From UTCFX2 sp963726375 (lineage in GTDB: Bacteria; Chloroflexota; Anaerolineae; Anaerolineales; UBA4823): a DNA stretch of 64,000 bases. Location of the stretch: positions 1,054,001 to 1,118,000 of the forward strand of contig CAVSCE010000008.1 of assembly GCA_963726375.1 (NCBI GenBank), written 5' to 3'. The notes below the pieces were generated by a model that made no database searches, had not been told where the DNA came from, and worked only from the letters and a program-made list of their open reading frames with translations. A program made the position numbers and the translations under genes. This document shows positions 1-9,157 of the stretch, piece after piece; within the stretch, counting starts at the first letter, position 1, and each line of letters begins with the position of its first letter.

Positions 1-130
1 CAGCCAGAAGGATTACCGCAACTACTGCAATCCCACCGATCATGATCCTGCGCTGTTGGATCTCGCGCTTTCTCATTTCTTCTTTCCTGGCCTGGCGTTT
101 GCTCAAGTTTTCTGTTTGCTTTTTTGGCAT
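1..130 (-). CDS. N-terminus of a membrane-anchored protein (cut by window edge)
   Basis: Only the first 43 codons are inside the window. Translation starts at an ATG (128-130) preceded by a GAGGT ribosome site about seven bases upstream. The first 28 residues are highly basic and polar (MPKKQTENLSKRQARKEEM and onward) and are followed by a hydrophobic stretch of at least 13 residues (MIGGIAVVAVILL), which looks like a single signal-anchor helix with a cytoplasmic basic tail. This arrangement is common in tethered thioredoxin/DsbA-like and peptidyl-prolyl isomerase proteins of this group of bacteria, but the catalytic part is outside the window, so no function can be given. Confidence 0.6.
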   Translation of the reverse strand, partial: MPKKQTENLSKRQARKEEMRKREIQQRRIMIGGIAVVAVILLA

Positions 131-209
131 GTGTTTACCTCGAAAATGGCGGCTTAATCGATAGCGCGCCAAATTTTCCCATGATGTGTCCGATTTGTCC
201 AGGGATAGA

Positions 210-1041
210 TTACATTTTACTCATCAGCCATTCGATCATAAAATCCAAGACGAGGTCTTTTTCCGGCTCATTATGGATTTCATGATACAGGCCGTCCCAG
301 GTCTTGACCGTACAGTCGCATGTGACAAGCCTTGCGCATTCGATTGTCCCACGAGGGTAGGTGATGCGATCTTCAGAGCCGTTCATCATTAAAAGCGGCA
401 GGCAGAATTCCGAGGCATGTTCAAATGTCCAATCGATCATCTGGATCATCAACCGCGCGAAATCCGAGCGATGCTCGATCGTGGACGAGTGGATCATTTG
501 TGTATTTACGGATCACTTCAGGATCACGGGAGAGATCACTCACGTCTAAACCGCTTGCGATCAGGACGTCAGGCAGGATCGCTCCCAGGATTTTGGCAGA
601 AGCGACTTTAAGGGTTTGATCCTGGAGTGGACTGCGTAATGCAGGTCCGGTTGCGATCACTCCCGTAAGCGTCGGCTGAAGTTTCAAAGGATAGAAGAGA
701 GCCAGCAGGCCACCAAGGCTGTGTCCATAAAGGAAAGATGGTTTCTTTGAATACCTGCGTCGTGCTTCTTCAAGCAGGCGGCTGATCTGGTCCAGGAGGA
801 TATTTTCGCTGGAGATCGAACCGCGCCTTCCGGCGGATTTTCCATGACCTCGCAGGTCAAATCCCAGCACTGCAAACCCTGCATCTGTCAATCGCTTTGC
901 CATATAGGTATAACGTCCGCTGTGTTCGCCCAATCCGTGGATCAGACACACAGATGCCCGAGGTTCCATCTCTGGCTCCCAACATTGCGAGTAAGTTTCC
1001 ATTCCGTCATGCTCGAGCCAGCTGAATTCATCATGTTTCAT
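210..1041 (-). CDS. Alpha/beta hydrolase, monoacylglycerol lipase / lysophospholipase type (frameshifted)
   Basis: Predicted serine hydrolase releasing fatty acids from monoacylglycerol or lysophospholipid. The first frame (from 1041) carries the HGLGEHSGRY oxyanion-hole region near residue 35 and the nucleophile elbow GHSLGG near residue 108. The second frame (to 210) supplies the acid residue in NGSEDRITYP and the catalytic histidine in GLYHEIHNEP. All triad elements are therefore present, but in two frames. The break is near 460, where a run of three T on the coding strand appears to have one base too many; removing it joins SLGF to ARLMIQMIDWTF. Total length of about 277 residues fits the family (Hydrolase_4). 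It lies downstream of no obvious operon partner. The frame break is probably a sequence error. Confidence 0.8.
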
Positions 1042-1162
1042 AACGTGATCGTCCCTTTTCGTTTCAGAATAGTATTCATCCTATAAATAATAACAGATAA
1101 CAACATGGGTTGATCGATGCGGATTTGTCCTCAGGAAGAAACCATATTCCTGGTTTATAAAA

Positions 1163-2047
1163 TTACGGGAAATCCAGCAGCTGGAAAATCGGGTATTCTT
1201 CACCCGTAAGCTTGAAACCCATCCGATGATATACGGCGAGCGAAGCCGGATTGTTTCTTTGGGTGTTTACTGTGATCGTTTGCGATCCGCGCCGGTGAAA
1301 CTGATAAATCAAGTCATATGTAAGTGCTGAACCGATCCCTTTTCCTTGCAGTTCAGGCAGGACTGCCAGGCGGGCAAGGTGCCCACCGATGGGGGTCGCG
1401 GTGCTGATCTGGAAACCAGCAATCTTCCCCAAATACTCAGCAACGGTCGCGATCGCAGCCTGCTGGAAGGCACTTTCGAGATAGTAACGAGAATTCACCC
1501 AAACTGGAGAGAAGGAAGCCGCGTCAATCGTCTGGACGGTTTCGAGGTCATCGAACGTCATCGGTCTGATGTTCACATCCTGTGTGGTTGGAGTTTCGGG
1601 CAGCGGAGTTGTCTCACGGCTCAGCATCACGATAGAATGGGTCTCCCTGAAATGGCTATTTTTCAGTAAAGCAGTAAACCACGAGTAGATTGGGATGGCG
1701 GAGATGTATTTGATTTGACCGTCGCTGGAAAGCTTTTCAAGGGCCTTTTCCCAGAGAATATTCCAGGCGTGATTGGGAGAAATGTGGGTTGAAACAGCAA
1801 AAAGCCTGATCCAGACTACGCTGGGTGGATCGGGGGGACAGGCCAGAGCTGCCTCGATGCTGCCCCGATCTTCCAGAATTATGAACGGTTCATATCCCAC
1901 CCAATCCAACGGCAGGCGGTAATCGAGATGACGGTGAACGTAGGCTTCGAAGTGAATTAAATTGGCGAGCTTGGATAGGTCCTCTGATGTTGCCGATCGG
2001 GTTGAAAACTGATGAAGAGAGCTCATTTCTTCGATTTGGTCAATCAA
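1163..2047 (-). CDS. Tandem-domain GNAT acetyltransferase
   Basis: This 294-residue protein resembles two fused GNAT (GCN5-related N-acetyltransferase) domains. The C-terminal half (from about residue 160, starting NIRPMTFDDLETVQ) holds a good acetyl-CoA motif, LARLAVLPELQGKGIGSAL, and a later NPASLAVYHRMGF segment typical of the C-terminal GNAT strand-helix. The N-terminal half (residues 15-150) has a similar size and order but lacks a recognisable Q/RxxGxG/A loop, so it is probably inactive. The longest frame begins with TTG at 2047; an ATG seven codons later (2026) is an equally plausible start. The substrate cannot be predicted. Confidence 0.75.
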   Translation of the reverse strand: MIDQIEEMSSLHQFSTRSATSEDLSKLANLIHFEAYVHRHLDYRLPLDWVGYEPFIILEDRGSIEAALACPPDPPSVVWIRLFAVSTHISPNHAWNILWEKALEKLSSDGQIKYISAIPIYSWFTALLKNSHFRETHSIVMLSRETTPLPETPTTQDVNIRPMTFDDLETVQTIDAASFSPVWVNSRYYLESAFQQAAIATVAEYLGKIAGFQISTATPIGGHLARLAVLPELQGKGIGSALTYDLIYQFHRRGSQTITVNTQRNNPASLAVYHRMGFKLTGEEYPIFQLLDFP

Positions 2048-2143
2048 GAGGCAATTATTCTTGCTGCAATTTTCTCAGGGGAGATTTCTTGAATCCGCCG
2101 CCTCATAATCGATCCGAATCAAGGATTAATAGCCAACTATGGG

Positions 2144-2824
2144 TCAATACGTGATTTCTAGAAGTCCTTCGGCGACTGATCGCAAACGATCGACTGACAT
2201 TTCACTCAGCCTGACAGCCAGCTCAAGATACGGGCGATTGACAGGTCTGCTGACAAAAGCCTGCAGGTCAGATGGAAGGTTCAAATAATCGTTCACGGCT
2301 CGCTTACGGGCGTTCCAGACTCCCACAAACCCTTTTTGATCCTCGAAATCGGATATTGAGCAGTTGAGAGACCCGGCAATGGCCTCCAACGTTGGGAGGG
2401 GCACAGCATCCACTCCCAGTTCGTACTTTTCAAGAACACTCACCTCAACCCCCAGTTTTTTCGAGAGCTCTTCTTTCGATAGATTGCTGTCCAATCGAGC
2501 TTGCTGCAACAAGGCGCCGATCATCCGCTGACGAAGCCGAATCCACCTGGCTGCCTGGATCTGAACTTTTTCCTCCACCAAATTATCCGCCGGGGTCTGA
2601 GTTAAAATTGAATCCAGCGGAACATTCAAATAATAAGAAATCAGCTCAAGCTCTGGCAAAGAAGGCATCCTGGACCCCAATTCGATTTGTTCGAAATCGT
2701 CTGCCTCCAGGCCAACCAGCTCCGCGCACTCGTCGATCGTCTTCCGCGACTTGAGCCGCTCTTCTCGCAGCAGCGCTCCGATGATCTTTGCCCGTAATTT
2801 TGCAGCAGTGATATCCATGTTCAT
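2144..2824 (-). CDS. Regulator with two XRE-type helix-turn-helix domains
   Basis: A 226-residue protein starting at the ATG at 2824, chosen because an AGAGAGGT ribosome site sits seven bases upstream; the open frame runs further upstream without such a site. Two XRE/Cro-like domains are visible: residues about 15-70 (LLREERLKSRKTIDECAELVG, then LPELELISYYLNV) and about 100-160 (LLQQARLDSNLSKEELSKKLG, then LPTLEAIAGSLN). The C-terminal 60 residues form a further helical region (LPSDLQAFVSRPVNRPYLELAVRLSEM). Two HTH units in one chain suggest binding to an asymmetric or directly repeated operator, or intramolecular pairing. It sits beside the response-regulator/kinase genes but in a separate unit. 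Confidence 0.8.
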   Translation of the reverse strand: MNMDITAAKLRAKIIGALLREERLKSRKTIDECAELVGLEADDFEQIELGSRMPSLPELELISYYLNVPLDSILTQTPADNLVEEKVQIQAARWIRLRQRMIGALLQQARLDSNLSKEELSKKLGVEVSVLEKYELGVDAVPLPTLEAIAGSLNCSISDFEDQKGFVGVWNARKRAVNDYLNLPSDLQAFVSRPVNRPYLELAVRLSEMSVDRLRSVAEGLLEITY

Positions 2825-2965
2825 CAGCTTACCTCTCTGATTTAATGCCGGCTTGCAGCAAGGGTCCAGTTTCCACAGGGCAACCATTCAGATGCCGAAG
2901 AGCATCCAAATCTATGCAGCAAGCGAAACCAGGATCTGCGCCAATCCGTCTGAGCTGCCACCCTT

Positions 2966-3655
2966 CTAGAGTGGAGGCATCGTGTACCCCAGGCCGGACC
3001 GAGTGACGATGTGGACTGGGTTCTTTGCATCAAGCTCCAGTTTCTGGCGTAATCGCGAGATGCTCACCCAGAGGATTTCCTTGTCATCCCGATATTCCGG
3101 CCCCCAAACATCCGTTAAGAGCTGTTCGGATGTGAGCACACTGCCCTGATTGTGGGCGAATTGAAGCAGAAGCCGATATTCGGTCGCCGAAAGGAACACG
3201 ATCCGATCATCTTTAAAGACTTCGGCCCGTGCGAAATCAATTCGCAAGTTCCCATGGTTGAAAGTGGATTGTGCGAAGGCGCTTCCAGATGTCTGGGCGC
3301 GGCGCAAGACTGCGCGCACACGCGCCAACAGCTCGGTTGCCGAAAATGGCTTGACGATATAATCGTCTGCCCCAAGGTCCAAACCGCGCACACGGTCATT
3401 TTCGCTTCCGCGAGCAGTTACGATGATGATCGGAACGTTCGAGAATTCACGGATTCGCTCTAAAGCGCCGAAACCGTCCAGCACAGGCATCATTACGTCT
3501 AATAGCACAAGGTCTGGATGTTTTTCGACAACCTGGTCGACAGCCTCCTGACCGTTGGTTGCCTTGGTCACCATGAAACCCTCTGTCACCAGATTTGCTT
3601 CCATCAGGCGTAAATAGCGTGGTTCATCATCTACGACCAAAATATTGACACCCAT
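2966..3655 (-). CDS. OmpR/PhoB-family response regulator
   Basis: Two-component DNA-binding regulator. The receiver domain (residues 1-115) shows the acidic pocket (VVDDEP), the phosphoacceptor aspartate in LLDVMMP, the switch threonine in IIVTARG and the lysine in VKPFS. A winged-helix effector domain follows (about 130-228: LSATEYRLLLQFAHN, then the recognition-helix region WVSISRLRQKLE). I place the start at the ATG at 3655 (MGVNILVVDD), because an AGGAG lies six bases before it; an in-frame ATG two codons earlier would overlap that site. It is immediately downstream of the histidine kinase ending at 3682 and is probably its partner. Confidence 0.9.
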   Translation of the reverse strand: MGVNILVVDDEPRYLRLMEANLVTEGFMVTKATNGQEAVDQVVEKHPDLVLLDVMMPVLDGFGALERIREFSNVPIIIVTARGSENDRVRGLDLGADDYIVKPFSATELLARVRAVLRRAQTSGSAFAQSTFNHGNLRIDFARAEVFKDDRIVFLSATEYRLLLQFAHNQGSVLTSEQLLTDVWGPEYRDDKEILWVSISRLRQKLELDAKNPVHIVTRSGLGYTMPPL

Positions 3656-3681
3656 CTCCATCTCCTGATCCGCTTTTTTAG

Positions 3682-4902
3682 TTATTTTATCTCGAGGGGC
3701 AGGTAAATATTGAATACTGCCCCATTTCCTTCTTCAGATGTGGCTTCGATCTCGCCGTTATGAGCCTGGACGATCTGCCTGCAGATGAACAGGCCCAGAC
3801 CGGTCCCGCGCACAGAGGTGTTGTTTGTCGGCAGCCGGTAGAACCGATGGAAGACTTTTTCCAGCTGGTCTTTTGGTATGCCCGGGCCTTCGTCCTGAAT
3901 TGCGATACAGGCTTTATGATCGACTTCCTTCAGTGTAATCGTCAGAGGCGAGTTTGGGGCATATTTGATCGCGTTGTTGATAATATTTTCAAATACCTGC
4001 GCCAGACGGGTCGGATCGGCAGAAGTCTGCAAACCGGGTGTTTCGATTTTCAGCTCGATTGCCAGGTTGGCATGCCTGGAGCGAGCCCGCAGCGAAACGT
4101 CTTTAAGCAGGGTGTCCAGCCGAAGCGGCTGGAAAGTCATCGACAGCGTACCGGACTGAAGGCGGGAGGAATCCATCAGATTGTCAATCAGCTCTCTCAA
4201 CCGGTCGGCTTCTTCGTCGATAATGGTTAAAAATTCGCGGCGAATCTGGTCATCCCAGGATGTATCTTCCCGGAGCAGGGTGGTTGCGTAACCCTTGATA
4301 AAGCCCAGCGGGGTCAGCAGCTCGTGGGTGATCGTTGCGATGAAGTCGTCCTGCAGGCTATCCAGCCGTCGGCGCGCTTCCAGCAGGGCGATCTTCTCGC
4401 CCAAGCGCTGGTGTTGGAGGAGCTGGGCTACGTGGGCGGCGACAAATTCTGCCAGCAGGACCTGATCTGGAAGGAATCTCTGGACCGCCGAAACGGATGA
4501 ACACCAATGCGGCTAACATGTCCTCACCGCTGACGCAAGGCAGCCCTAACAAATGGCGGATATTGATCCGGTCGGTTGTGGGGTTCTCGAGCTCTTCTAC
4601 ACGCGTGGTTGTTTTCAGTGAACGGAAGGTGTTCAGGGCTGTGTTTTCGCCCCATGCCAGGTCTGCTTCTCGGACAGCGGCCTCGACCAATTGCACGGGC
4701 ATAAACCGGCTCCAATCCGCCGACCTCTTTCTGGGTATACAGGACGATGTTGTCAAATATAAATACAGGGCGTAAATATCGGATGATTTCATCCAGGGTA
4801 AATTCGATGTTGATCGCGCCTGCAACTCGCGCGGCTGATCGAATAGATCGCCTCCAGCTCTTTTGGCTGCAACGCACTGGTTTGTGTGATGAAATCGCCC
4901 AT
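3682..4902 (-). CDS. GAF-domain sensor histidine kinase (several frameshifts)
   Basis: The intact C-terminal 240 residues (3682-4404) hold the dimerisation/phosphoacceptor helix with the H-box histidine in TITHELLTPLGF, the N box (NIINNAIKYAP), the D/F boxes (DEGPGIP) and the G2 box (GTGLGLFICRQI). Upstream, fragments in different frames (RLRPVFIFDNIVLYTQKEVGG-like, AAVREADLAWGENTALNTF, INIRHLLGLPCVSGEDMLAAL) read like one GAF sensor domain broken at about 4440, 4700 and 4830. A start at the ATG at 4902 (MGDFITQTSALQPKE) is the best candidate; its ribosome site is weak. It probably phosphorylates the OmpR-type regulator just downstream. No transmembrane segment is seen, so it is likely a soluble sensor. 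The breaks look like indel errors. Confidence 0.75.
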
Positions 4903-4927
4903 GGTCCGAACGCTTCCGCTCCAGAAT

Positions 4928-6121
4928 CTACAAGGTTTTCGCTGCAGGGATTCGGAATTCGAATTCAGAGCCTTTTCCAACGATCGAATTCACATGGACC
5001 TGCGACCCATGGGCTTCGATGATTCGTCGGACCATTGCCAGGCCTAATCCGGTTCCAGGGTATCGCCGTGTTGTTGAGCTGTCCAGCTGATGGAATGGCT
5101 CAAAAATATCTTCGAGATGCTCTGCTGGGATGCCTATCCCGGTGTCTGAAATCATGAACCTGACCCATTGGCTTGTGTCTGCTGAGACTCCAATTGTAAC
5201 AAGCCCGCCCCTTGGAGAAAATTTGATGGCATTGTCGATCATCTGCATCAAGACCCAGGCGAGCTTGTCCTCGTCGGCGTGAATTTTGATGGGTTGGACT
5301 GGTTGGTTCACATTAATCTTAATTTCTTGTTGGCCTGCTTTGGTGCGAGAGCGTTCGACCGAGTAGTCTACAAGCCTTCGTGCATCAAGATCATCCTGCT
5401 GCAGGCTGAGCTCCCCTCGAGCTGCAAATGAAAACTGAATCAGATCGTCAATTAACCGCTCCAGGCGTTCTTCTGCCTTTGATACCACTTCGAGCGCTTC
5501 TCTTTGACTTTCATTTATATCCCCTAAACCGCCTTCTGCCAGGATATCCAGGTAGCCCTTGATATGCGTGAGCGGGGTTCGAAGCTCATGAGAGATGTTG
5601 GCGATAAAATTAGATTTCAGCTGATTGAGCTCTGAGAGACGCTCCAACGCCCGGCGCAGCTCCTGGGTCCGGTCATCGACACGCTGTTTAAGAGATTGGT
5701 TCGCCTCGTTGAGCTTGCACTGAAGTTGAAGGATTTGGGCGGTGATTACCTGGTCCAGTGCTTCACGACTAATCATGCCCAACTCCAGCAGCGCCTGGCC
5801 AAGCAGAACTGGCTTCCCTTCAATAGAACGCTGCTTTTGATAGCTCAGGGCAGCAAGCAGGTCCGAGGGGCTGAGCAAACCACCTTCGATGAGGTAGTCT
5901 CCAATTCGCGGGACAAGCAGCTCCGGGGACATTGCGATCCCCTGCGGAACGTAAAGAGGCAAAGTCGCCTGCTGCTCAGCTAACAATGCGGCGATCGCTA
6001 GATCGAAACCACAGCGTTCACAGCGGCGCAGGTTCTCTGATACCGGTTCGCCGCAGCCTGGACATTCCATCACTGCTTCCACAGTCGCGTTCAAATCAGG
6101 ACGAATCATATCATATCTCAA
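4928..6121 (-). CDS. Soluble histidine kinase with zinc ribbon and MshEN-like domain
   Basis: A 397-residue kinase with an unusual input region. From the N-terminus: a zinc ribbon (CPGC, then CERCGFDL), an about 60-residue segment with two IGxxLxxxGLLSxxxLxxAL-type repeats (IGDYLIEGGLLSPSDLLAAL, then LGQALLELGMISREALDQVI) resembling the MshEN/GspE N-terminal nucleotide-sensing fold, a coiled coil (about 145-185), the H box (NISHELRTPLTHIKG), N box (MQMIDNAIKFSP), G1 (DTGIGIP) and G2 (GTGLGLAMVRRI). There is no membrane segment. The longest frame begins with TTG at 6121; ATG codons at 6109 and 6070 are alternatives, the last giving a protein starting MECPGC with GGAAG upstream. It precedes the second kinase by 26 bp, and divergent from it lies a lone response regulator. 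Confidence 0.85.
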   Translation of the reverse strand: MRYDMIRPDLNATVEAVMECPGCGEPVSENLRRCERCGFDLAIAALLAEQQATLPLYVPQGIAMSPELLVPRIGDYLIEGGLLSPSDLLAALSYQKQRSIEGKPVLLGQALLELGMISREALDQVITAQILQLQCKLNEANQSLKQRVDDRTQELRRALERLSELNQLKSNFIANISHELRTPLTHIKGYLDILAEGGLGDINESQREALEVVSKAEERLERLIDDLIQFSFAARGELSLQQDDLDARRLVDYSVERSRTKAGQQEIKINVNQPVQPIKIHADEDKLAWVLMQMIDNAIKFSPRGGLVTIGVSADTSQWVRFMISDTGIGIPAEHLEDIFEPFHQLDSSTTRRYPGTGLGLAMVRRIIEAHGSQVHVNSIVGKGSEFEFRIPAAKTL

Positions 6122-6260
6122 GCTGCTTGACCAAGTCTACGAGATAATCCTGACCTGATGTCCCGTTGTAAAGTGTTTGTAAGGTTCGTATCTGTTGAAT
6201 TGAAAGATAATTGGTCAAGTTGATGATCGAAAAGCCCATTGCGAGGATGGAAAAATCGGT

Positions 6261-6764
6261 ATGATCTTAACTGGTCTCAGCCATTCGCGAGGTACAATCA
6301 GACAGCCTGACTGGATGGATGTGCAGGAGATGCAGACAAAAGTATTGGTGGTCGATGATGACCGGGACACAACAGATCTACTAAAGATCATCCTGGAACC
6401 TCAATCCTTCGCTGTGATCACAGCGAACAGCGGGGAAGAAGGGATCGAGCTGGCGAAGTTGTGGGCGCCTGATGTGATGGTAGTAGACCTGCTGATGCCG
6501 GGGATAGATGGTTTAAATGTGGTCCGTTCGATCCGAAAATTCAGCAGCATCCCGATTTTGATCATTTCGGCTGTTAATAAGCCGAATATTGCCGAGCTGA
6601 CGCTGGATTGCGGCGGAGACGATTTTTTAAAAAAGCCTTTCAGCAGCGGCGTATTGATTGCAAGCGTCAACAAGCTGGCGCGCAGGGCGCGTGCAGAACA
6701 AAATTCGCAGGCAGGGAACGGCAGCGAAACACCCCCTGTTCCTGACTGTCAAAATCCACTTTGA
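6261..6764 (+). CDS. Stand-alone receiver-domain response regulator
   Basis: A CheY-like receiver without an output domain. The core starts at TKVLVVDDDRDTTDLL, with phosphoacceptor aspartate in VMVVDLLMPG, switch serine in ILIISAV and the conserved lysine in LKKPFSSG. A 25-residue polar tail follows. The true start is uncertain: ATG at 6261, 6315 (MDVQEM) or 6330 (MQTKVL) are in frame, and the last two give a more typical length. It is transcribed divergently from the zinc-ribbon histidine kinase across a 140-bp gap that must hold both promoters, so it may act in a phosphorelay with that kinase. Confidence 0.8.
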   Translation: MILTGLSHSRGTIRQPDWMDVQEMQTKVLVVDDDRDTTDLLKIILEPQSFAVITANSGEEGIELAKLWAPDVMVVDLLMPGIDGLNVVRSIRKFSSIPILIISAVNKPNIAELTLDCGGDDFLKKPFSSGVLIASVNKLARRARAEQNSQAGNGSETPPVPDCQNPL

Positions 6765-6817
6765 AGCTGGCTCCAGATCGATTAAAATAAATCCAATATC
6801 AACTCAGGAGGGTAGTC

Positions 6818-7114
6818 GTGCAGACCTGTTCAAAATGCCATGCACAGTCTCCGGATTCGGCGCTGCAATGCAGCAGCTGCGGAGTGGATTTGTATGAATG
6901 GTCGGAGAGTGCGGTTGCGCTCAAACAGCTTCAAGAGAATCCACGGGTGATCTATGTGCGAGTCTCTGTCAACCACAACTGCTGCCCGGCTTGCCGTCAG
7001 GTGGAAGGCGCATACGCGAAGGAGACAGCACCGAAGCTTCCAGTTGAAGGGTGCTCGCACGGCAACGGCTGCCGGTGTTTCTATCAGCCTGTGTTGGAGG
7101 TGATCTATCCCTGA
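6818..7114 (+). CDS. Small double-zinc-motif protein
   Basis: A 98-residue protein with a GTG start (6818) set by a perfect AGGAGG at 6807-6812. The N-terminus is a zinc ribbon (CSKC, then CSSCGVDLYEW). The C-terminal half has a second cysteine-rich unit: NCCPACRQVEGAY, a proline-containing spacer, then GCSHGNGCRCFY. The order CPxCR-x-xxG-Y ... P ... CxCxY resembles the C-terminal motif of MuF-type phage head proteins, although there is no phage context here. The 3' end overlaps the convergent cca gene by 10 bp. The function is unknown; binding of zinc, protein or nucleic acid is plausible. Confidence 0.7.
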   Translation: MQTCSKCHAQSPDSALQCSSCGVDLYEWSESAVALKQLQENPRVIYVRVSVNHNCCPACRQVEGAYAKETAPKLPVEGCSHGNGCRCFYQPVLEVIYP

Positions 7115-8601
7115 TTCAGCTGACGGCGGGTAAAAGCCAGGGCTTCGGCTCGAGTATGAACCTCGTCGGCTGCCTGAGCCTCGCTCAGCTCTCTGAGCAG
7201 CTTTCCAATCATTGGCCCCGGAGTCAGTTGAAGAGACTTCATCAGATCTTCACCATTCAGCAGCGCTGGCGGTGAGATTTTTTGCTCGCGCCTTTCCCAC
7301 CAGGCTTCTAACAGAATTCGCGCCGTGTCAAGCTGGCGGATCCATTCGTCTTGAGGCAGCCCTGCTCCGTGTCTTGCCAGGCAATCAGCCAGTGAAAACA
7401 AGCAAATATCTACACCAGCCTCGCCGGTATCGCGGAAAAATCGGTAAATAGACCGGCTGCTGAGGGGGGATTTTGTTTGAGAGAGCTGGTGCGGCCGCAT
7501 GTGATGGCGGATTATTTTCGCGAGCCGATCAATTTCGAGCCTGCTCAAACGTAATGCTTCAGCCCGATTGCGGATCATTGATTCGCCCAGCTGATCATGC
7601 CCATAGAAATGGATATCTCCATCCGAGCCTTCGCTGCGTTTTAGCGGCTTGCCGGCATCGTGAAACAGCGCAGCCAGTAAAATCAGGGCGCGAAGCGACC
7701 GCTCGGGGTTTAACCGCTCTGAAAGATGCTGTTCCAGGTTGGCCCTGTAGCGGCCGAGGCGAAGCGAAAGCAGTCCAAACGTCCAATTTGCCGTTCTTTC
7801 AGGGTCATATTGGGGAGAGAGGACATTGATAATGGCATCCAGGTTCTGCACGGCGACCAGGCTGTGATTCCAGACATCGTGGATATGCGGGGGCGGCTGG
7901 CAGACACCCTTCATCTCATCCAACTCCGGAAGCAGCGCTGCGATCACGCCGAACCTGTCAAGCAAGCGGATCGCGGTCGCAGGCGAACGTCCAGCGAGTA
8001 TCCGAAACAGCTCATCCCGCAGTCGCTCTGGAGAGACTGTTTTGATTGCGCTCCGAGCCAGCTGGATCTGTTGGGCGGTTTCCGGAAGCATTCTGAGAGC
8101 CAGGTTCACGGAGAACCGGACAGCACGCAGGACTCGCAGGGGATCATTTGTCAGCGAATTGCTTGAGCACGGGCGCAGCACGCCGGAAAGCAGGTCAGCA
8201 GCCCCGTGAAGCGGATCAATCAGGCGATCGGGCTTGCGGCAATCGAGCGCAATCGCATTAATTGTGAAATCGCGGTCGCACAGGTCGCTTTCGAGGTCCG
8301 CTCCTCTCCATGATGAAAAATCGACCACAAACCTCTCGAAAGGGGGTTCTGTCAGGATCAGGCGACCGGCATCACGTTCGGGATCGAGGGGATAGAATGC
8401 CGCATTTAAATTGTATGCGATTCGCCTCGCGGTCTGGATGGCGTCCCTGGAAAGCACAAAATCCAGGTCATGGGTCGTGTGGCCGCGCAGCATGTCGCGG
8501 ACCGCGCCCCCGACCAGATATGCCGGGGTTTCTGATGGCAGAGCAATTGTGATTCGCTCGATCAGCTGCAGGACCAGGGGATCAAAACCGGGCAGGCTCA
8601 T
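7105..8601 (-). CDS. cca: tRNA nucleotidyltransferase / poly(A) polymerase family with HD domain
   Basis: A 498-residue class II CCA-adding enzyme family member. It would add or repair the CCA end of tRNA (or add A tails). Visible motifs: the nucleotidyltransferase signature GGAVRD (residue about 31) followed by the metal-binding DLDFV, the DRDFTINAIALD motif near residue 108, the head/neck region LRVLRAVRFSVNL and RLRDELFRIL, and a C-terminal HD domain (ALFHDAGKP, then IIRHHMRPH). The start codon overlaps the hpt stop (ATGA), which implies translational coupling with the upstream gene. The length and domain order suit the longer bacterial CCA/PAP proteins with an HD domain. Confidence 0.9.
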   Translation of the reverse strand: MSLPGFDPLVLQLIERITIALPSETPAYLVGGAVRDMLRGHTTHDLDFVLSRDAIQTARRIAYNLNAAFYPLDPERDAGRLILTEPPFERFVVDFSSWRGADLESDLCDRDFTINAIALDCRKPDRLIDPLHGAADLLSGVLRPCSSNSLTNDPLRVLRAVRFSVNLALRMLPETAQQIQLARSAIKTVSPERLRDELFRILAGRSPATAIRLLDRFGVIAALLPELDEMKGVCQPPPHIHDVWNHSLVAVQNLDAIINVLSPQYDPERTANWTFGLLSLRLGRYRANLEQHLSERLNPERSLRALILLAALFHDAGKPLKRSEGSDGDIHFYGHDQLGESMIRNRAEALRLSRLEIDRLAKIIRHHMRPHQLSQTKSPLSSRSIYRFFRDTGEAGVDICLFSLADCLARHGAGLPQDEWIRQLDTARILLEAWWERREQKISPPALLNGEDLMKSLQLTPGPMIGKLLRELSEAQAADEVHTRAEALAFTRRQLNQG

Positions 8602-9155
8602 TTGGGATCGGCGTGGAATTTCTCCAGGTTGACCGTTGCAATGAAAGGCAGGTTGCGGTAGTACTCATCCAGGTCCAATCCGTAGCCGAAGACGAATTTA
8701 TTCGGGATGACAAAGCCGCAGAAATCGATCGGCACTGGAACTTCGCGCCGTTCCGGTTTGTCTAACAGGGTGCAAACTCGCAGGTCTGCAGGATGGCGTG
8801 TACGAAGCAGGTCCAGCACAGAAGTGATCGTGTAGCCGCTGTCGACAATATCTTCGACAAGCACCACATTCCGTCCGTGGATTTCATCCTTCAGGTCGTA
8901 GGTGATCCGCACCTGTCCGGTGGTCTGGCGGGAAGTTCCATATGAGGAAACCGCCATGAAATCGACCGTATGTGGGATCGTGATCTGCCGCATCAAATCC
9001 GTAAGAAAAAAGACCCCGCCGCGTAGAATGCAGATCAAGTGAAGATCCTTGCCCTGGTAAACCGAATTGATCTCCATACCGATCTCTGCAATCCGCTTCT
9101 GAAGTGAGGCGGTGTCGACCAGGATTTCATCGAGAAACTCATGATAATCTTGCAT
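8598..9155 (-). CDS. hpt: Hypoxanthine phosphoribosyltransferase
   Basis: Purine salvage enzyme that makes IMP or GMP from hypoxanthine or guanine and PRPP. The PRPP-binding loop VVLVEDIVDSGYT is near residue 100, the SSYG flexible-loop motif near residue 72, and the purine-site end has IPNKFVFGYGLDLDEYYRNLP. Length of 185 residues is normal. The ATG at 9155 is preferred over a TTG two codons upstream, since AGAGG lies six bases before it. The gene sits between tdk (upstream) and cca (downstream, overlapping by 4 bp), forming a nucleotide-salvage/tRNA-maturation operon. Confidence 0.95.
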   Translation of the reverse strand: MQDYHEFLDEILVDTASLQKRIAEIGMEINSVYQGKDLHLICILRGGVFFLTDLMRQITIPHTVDFMAVSSYGTSRQTTGQVRITYDLKDEIHGRNVVLVEDIVDSGYTITSVLDLLRTRHPADLRVCTLLDKPERREVPVPIDFCGFVIPNKFVFGYGLDLDEYYRNLPFIATVNLEKFHADPK

Positions 9156-9157
9156 TC

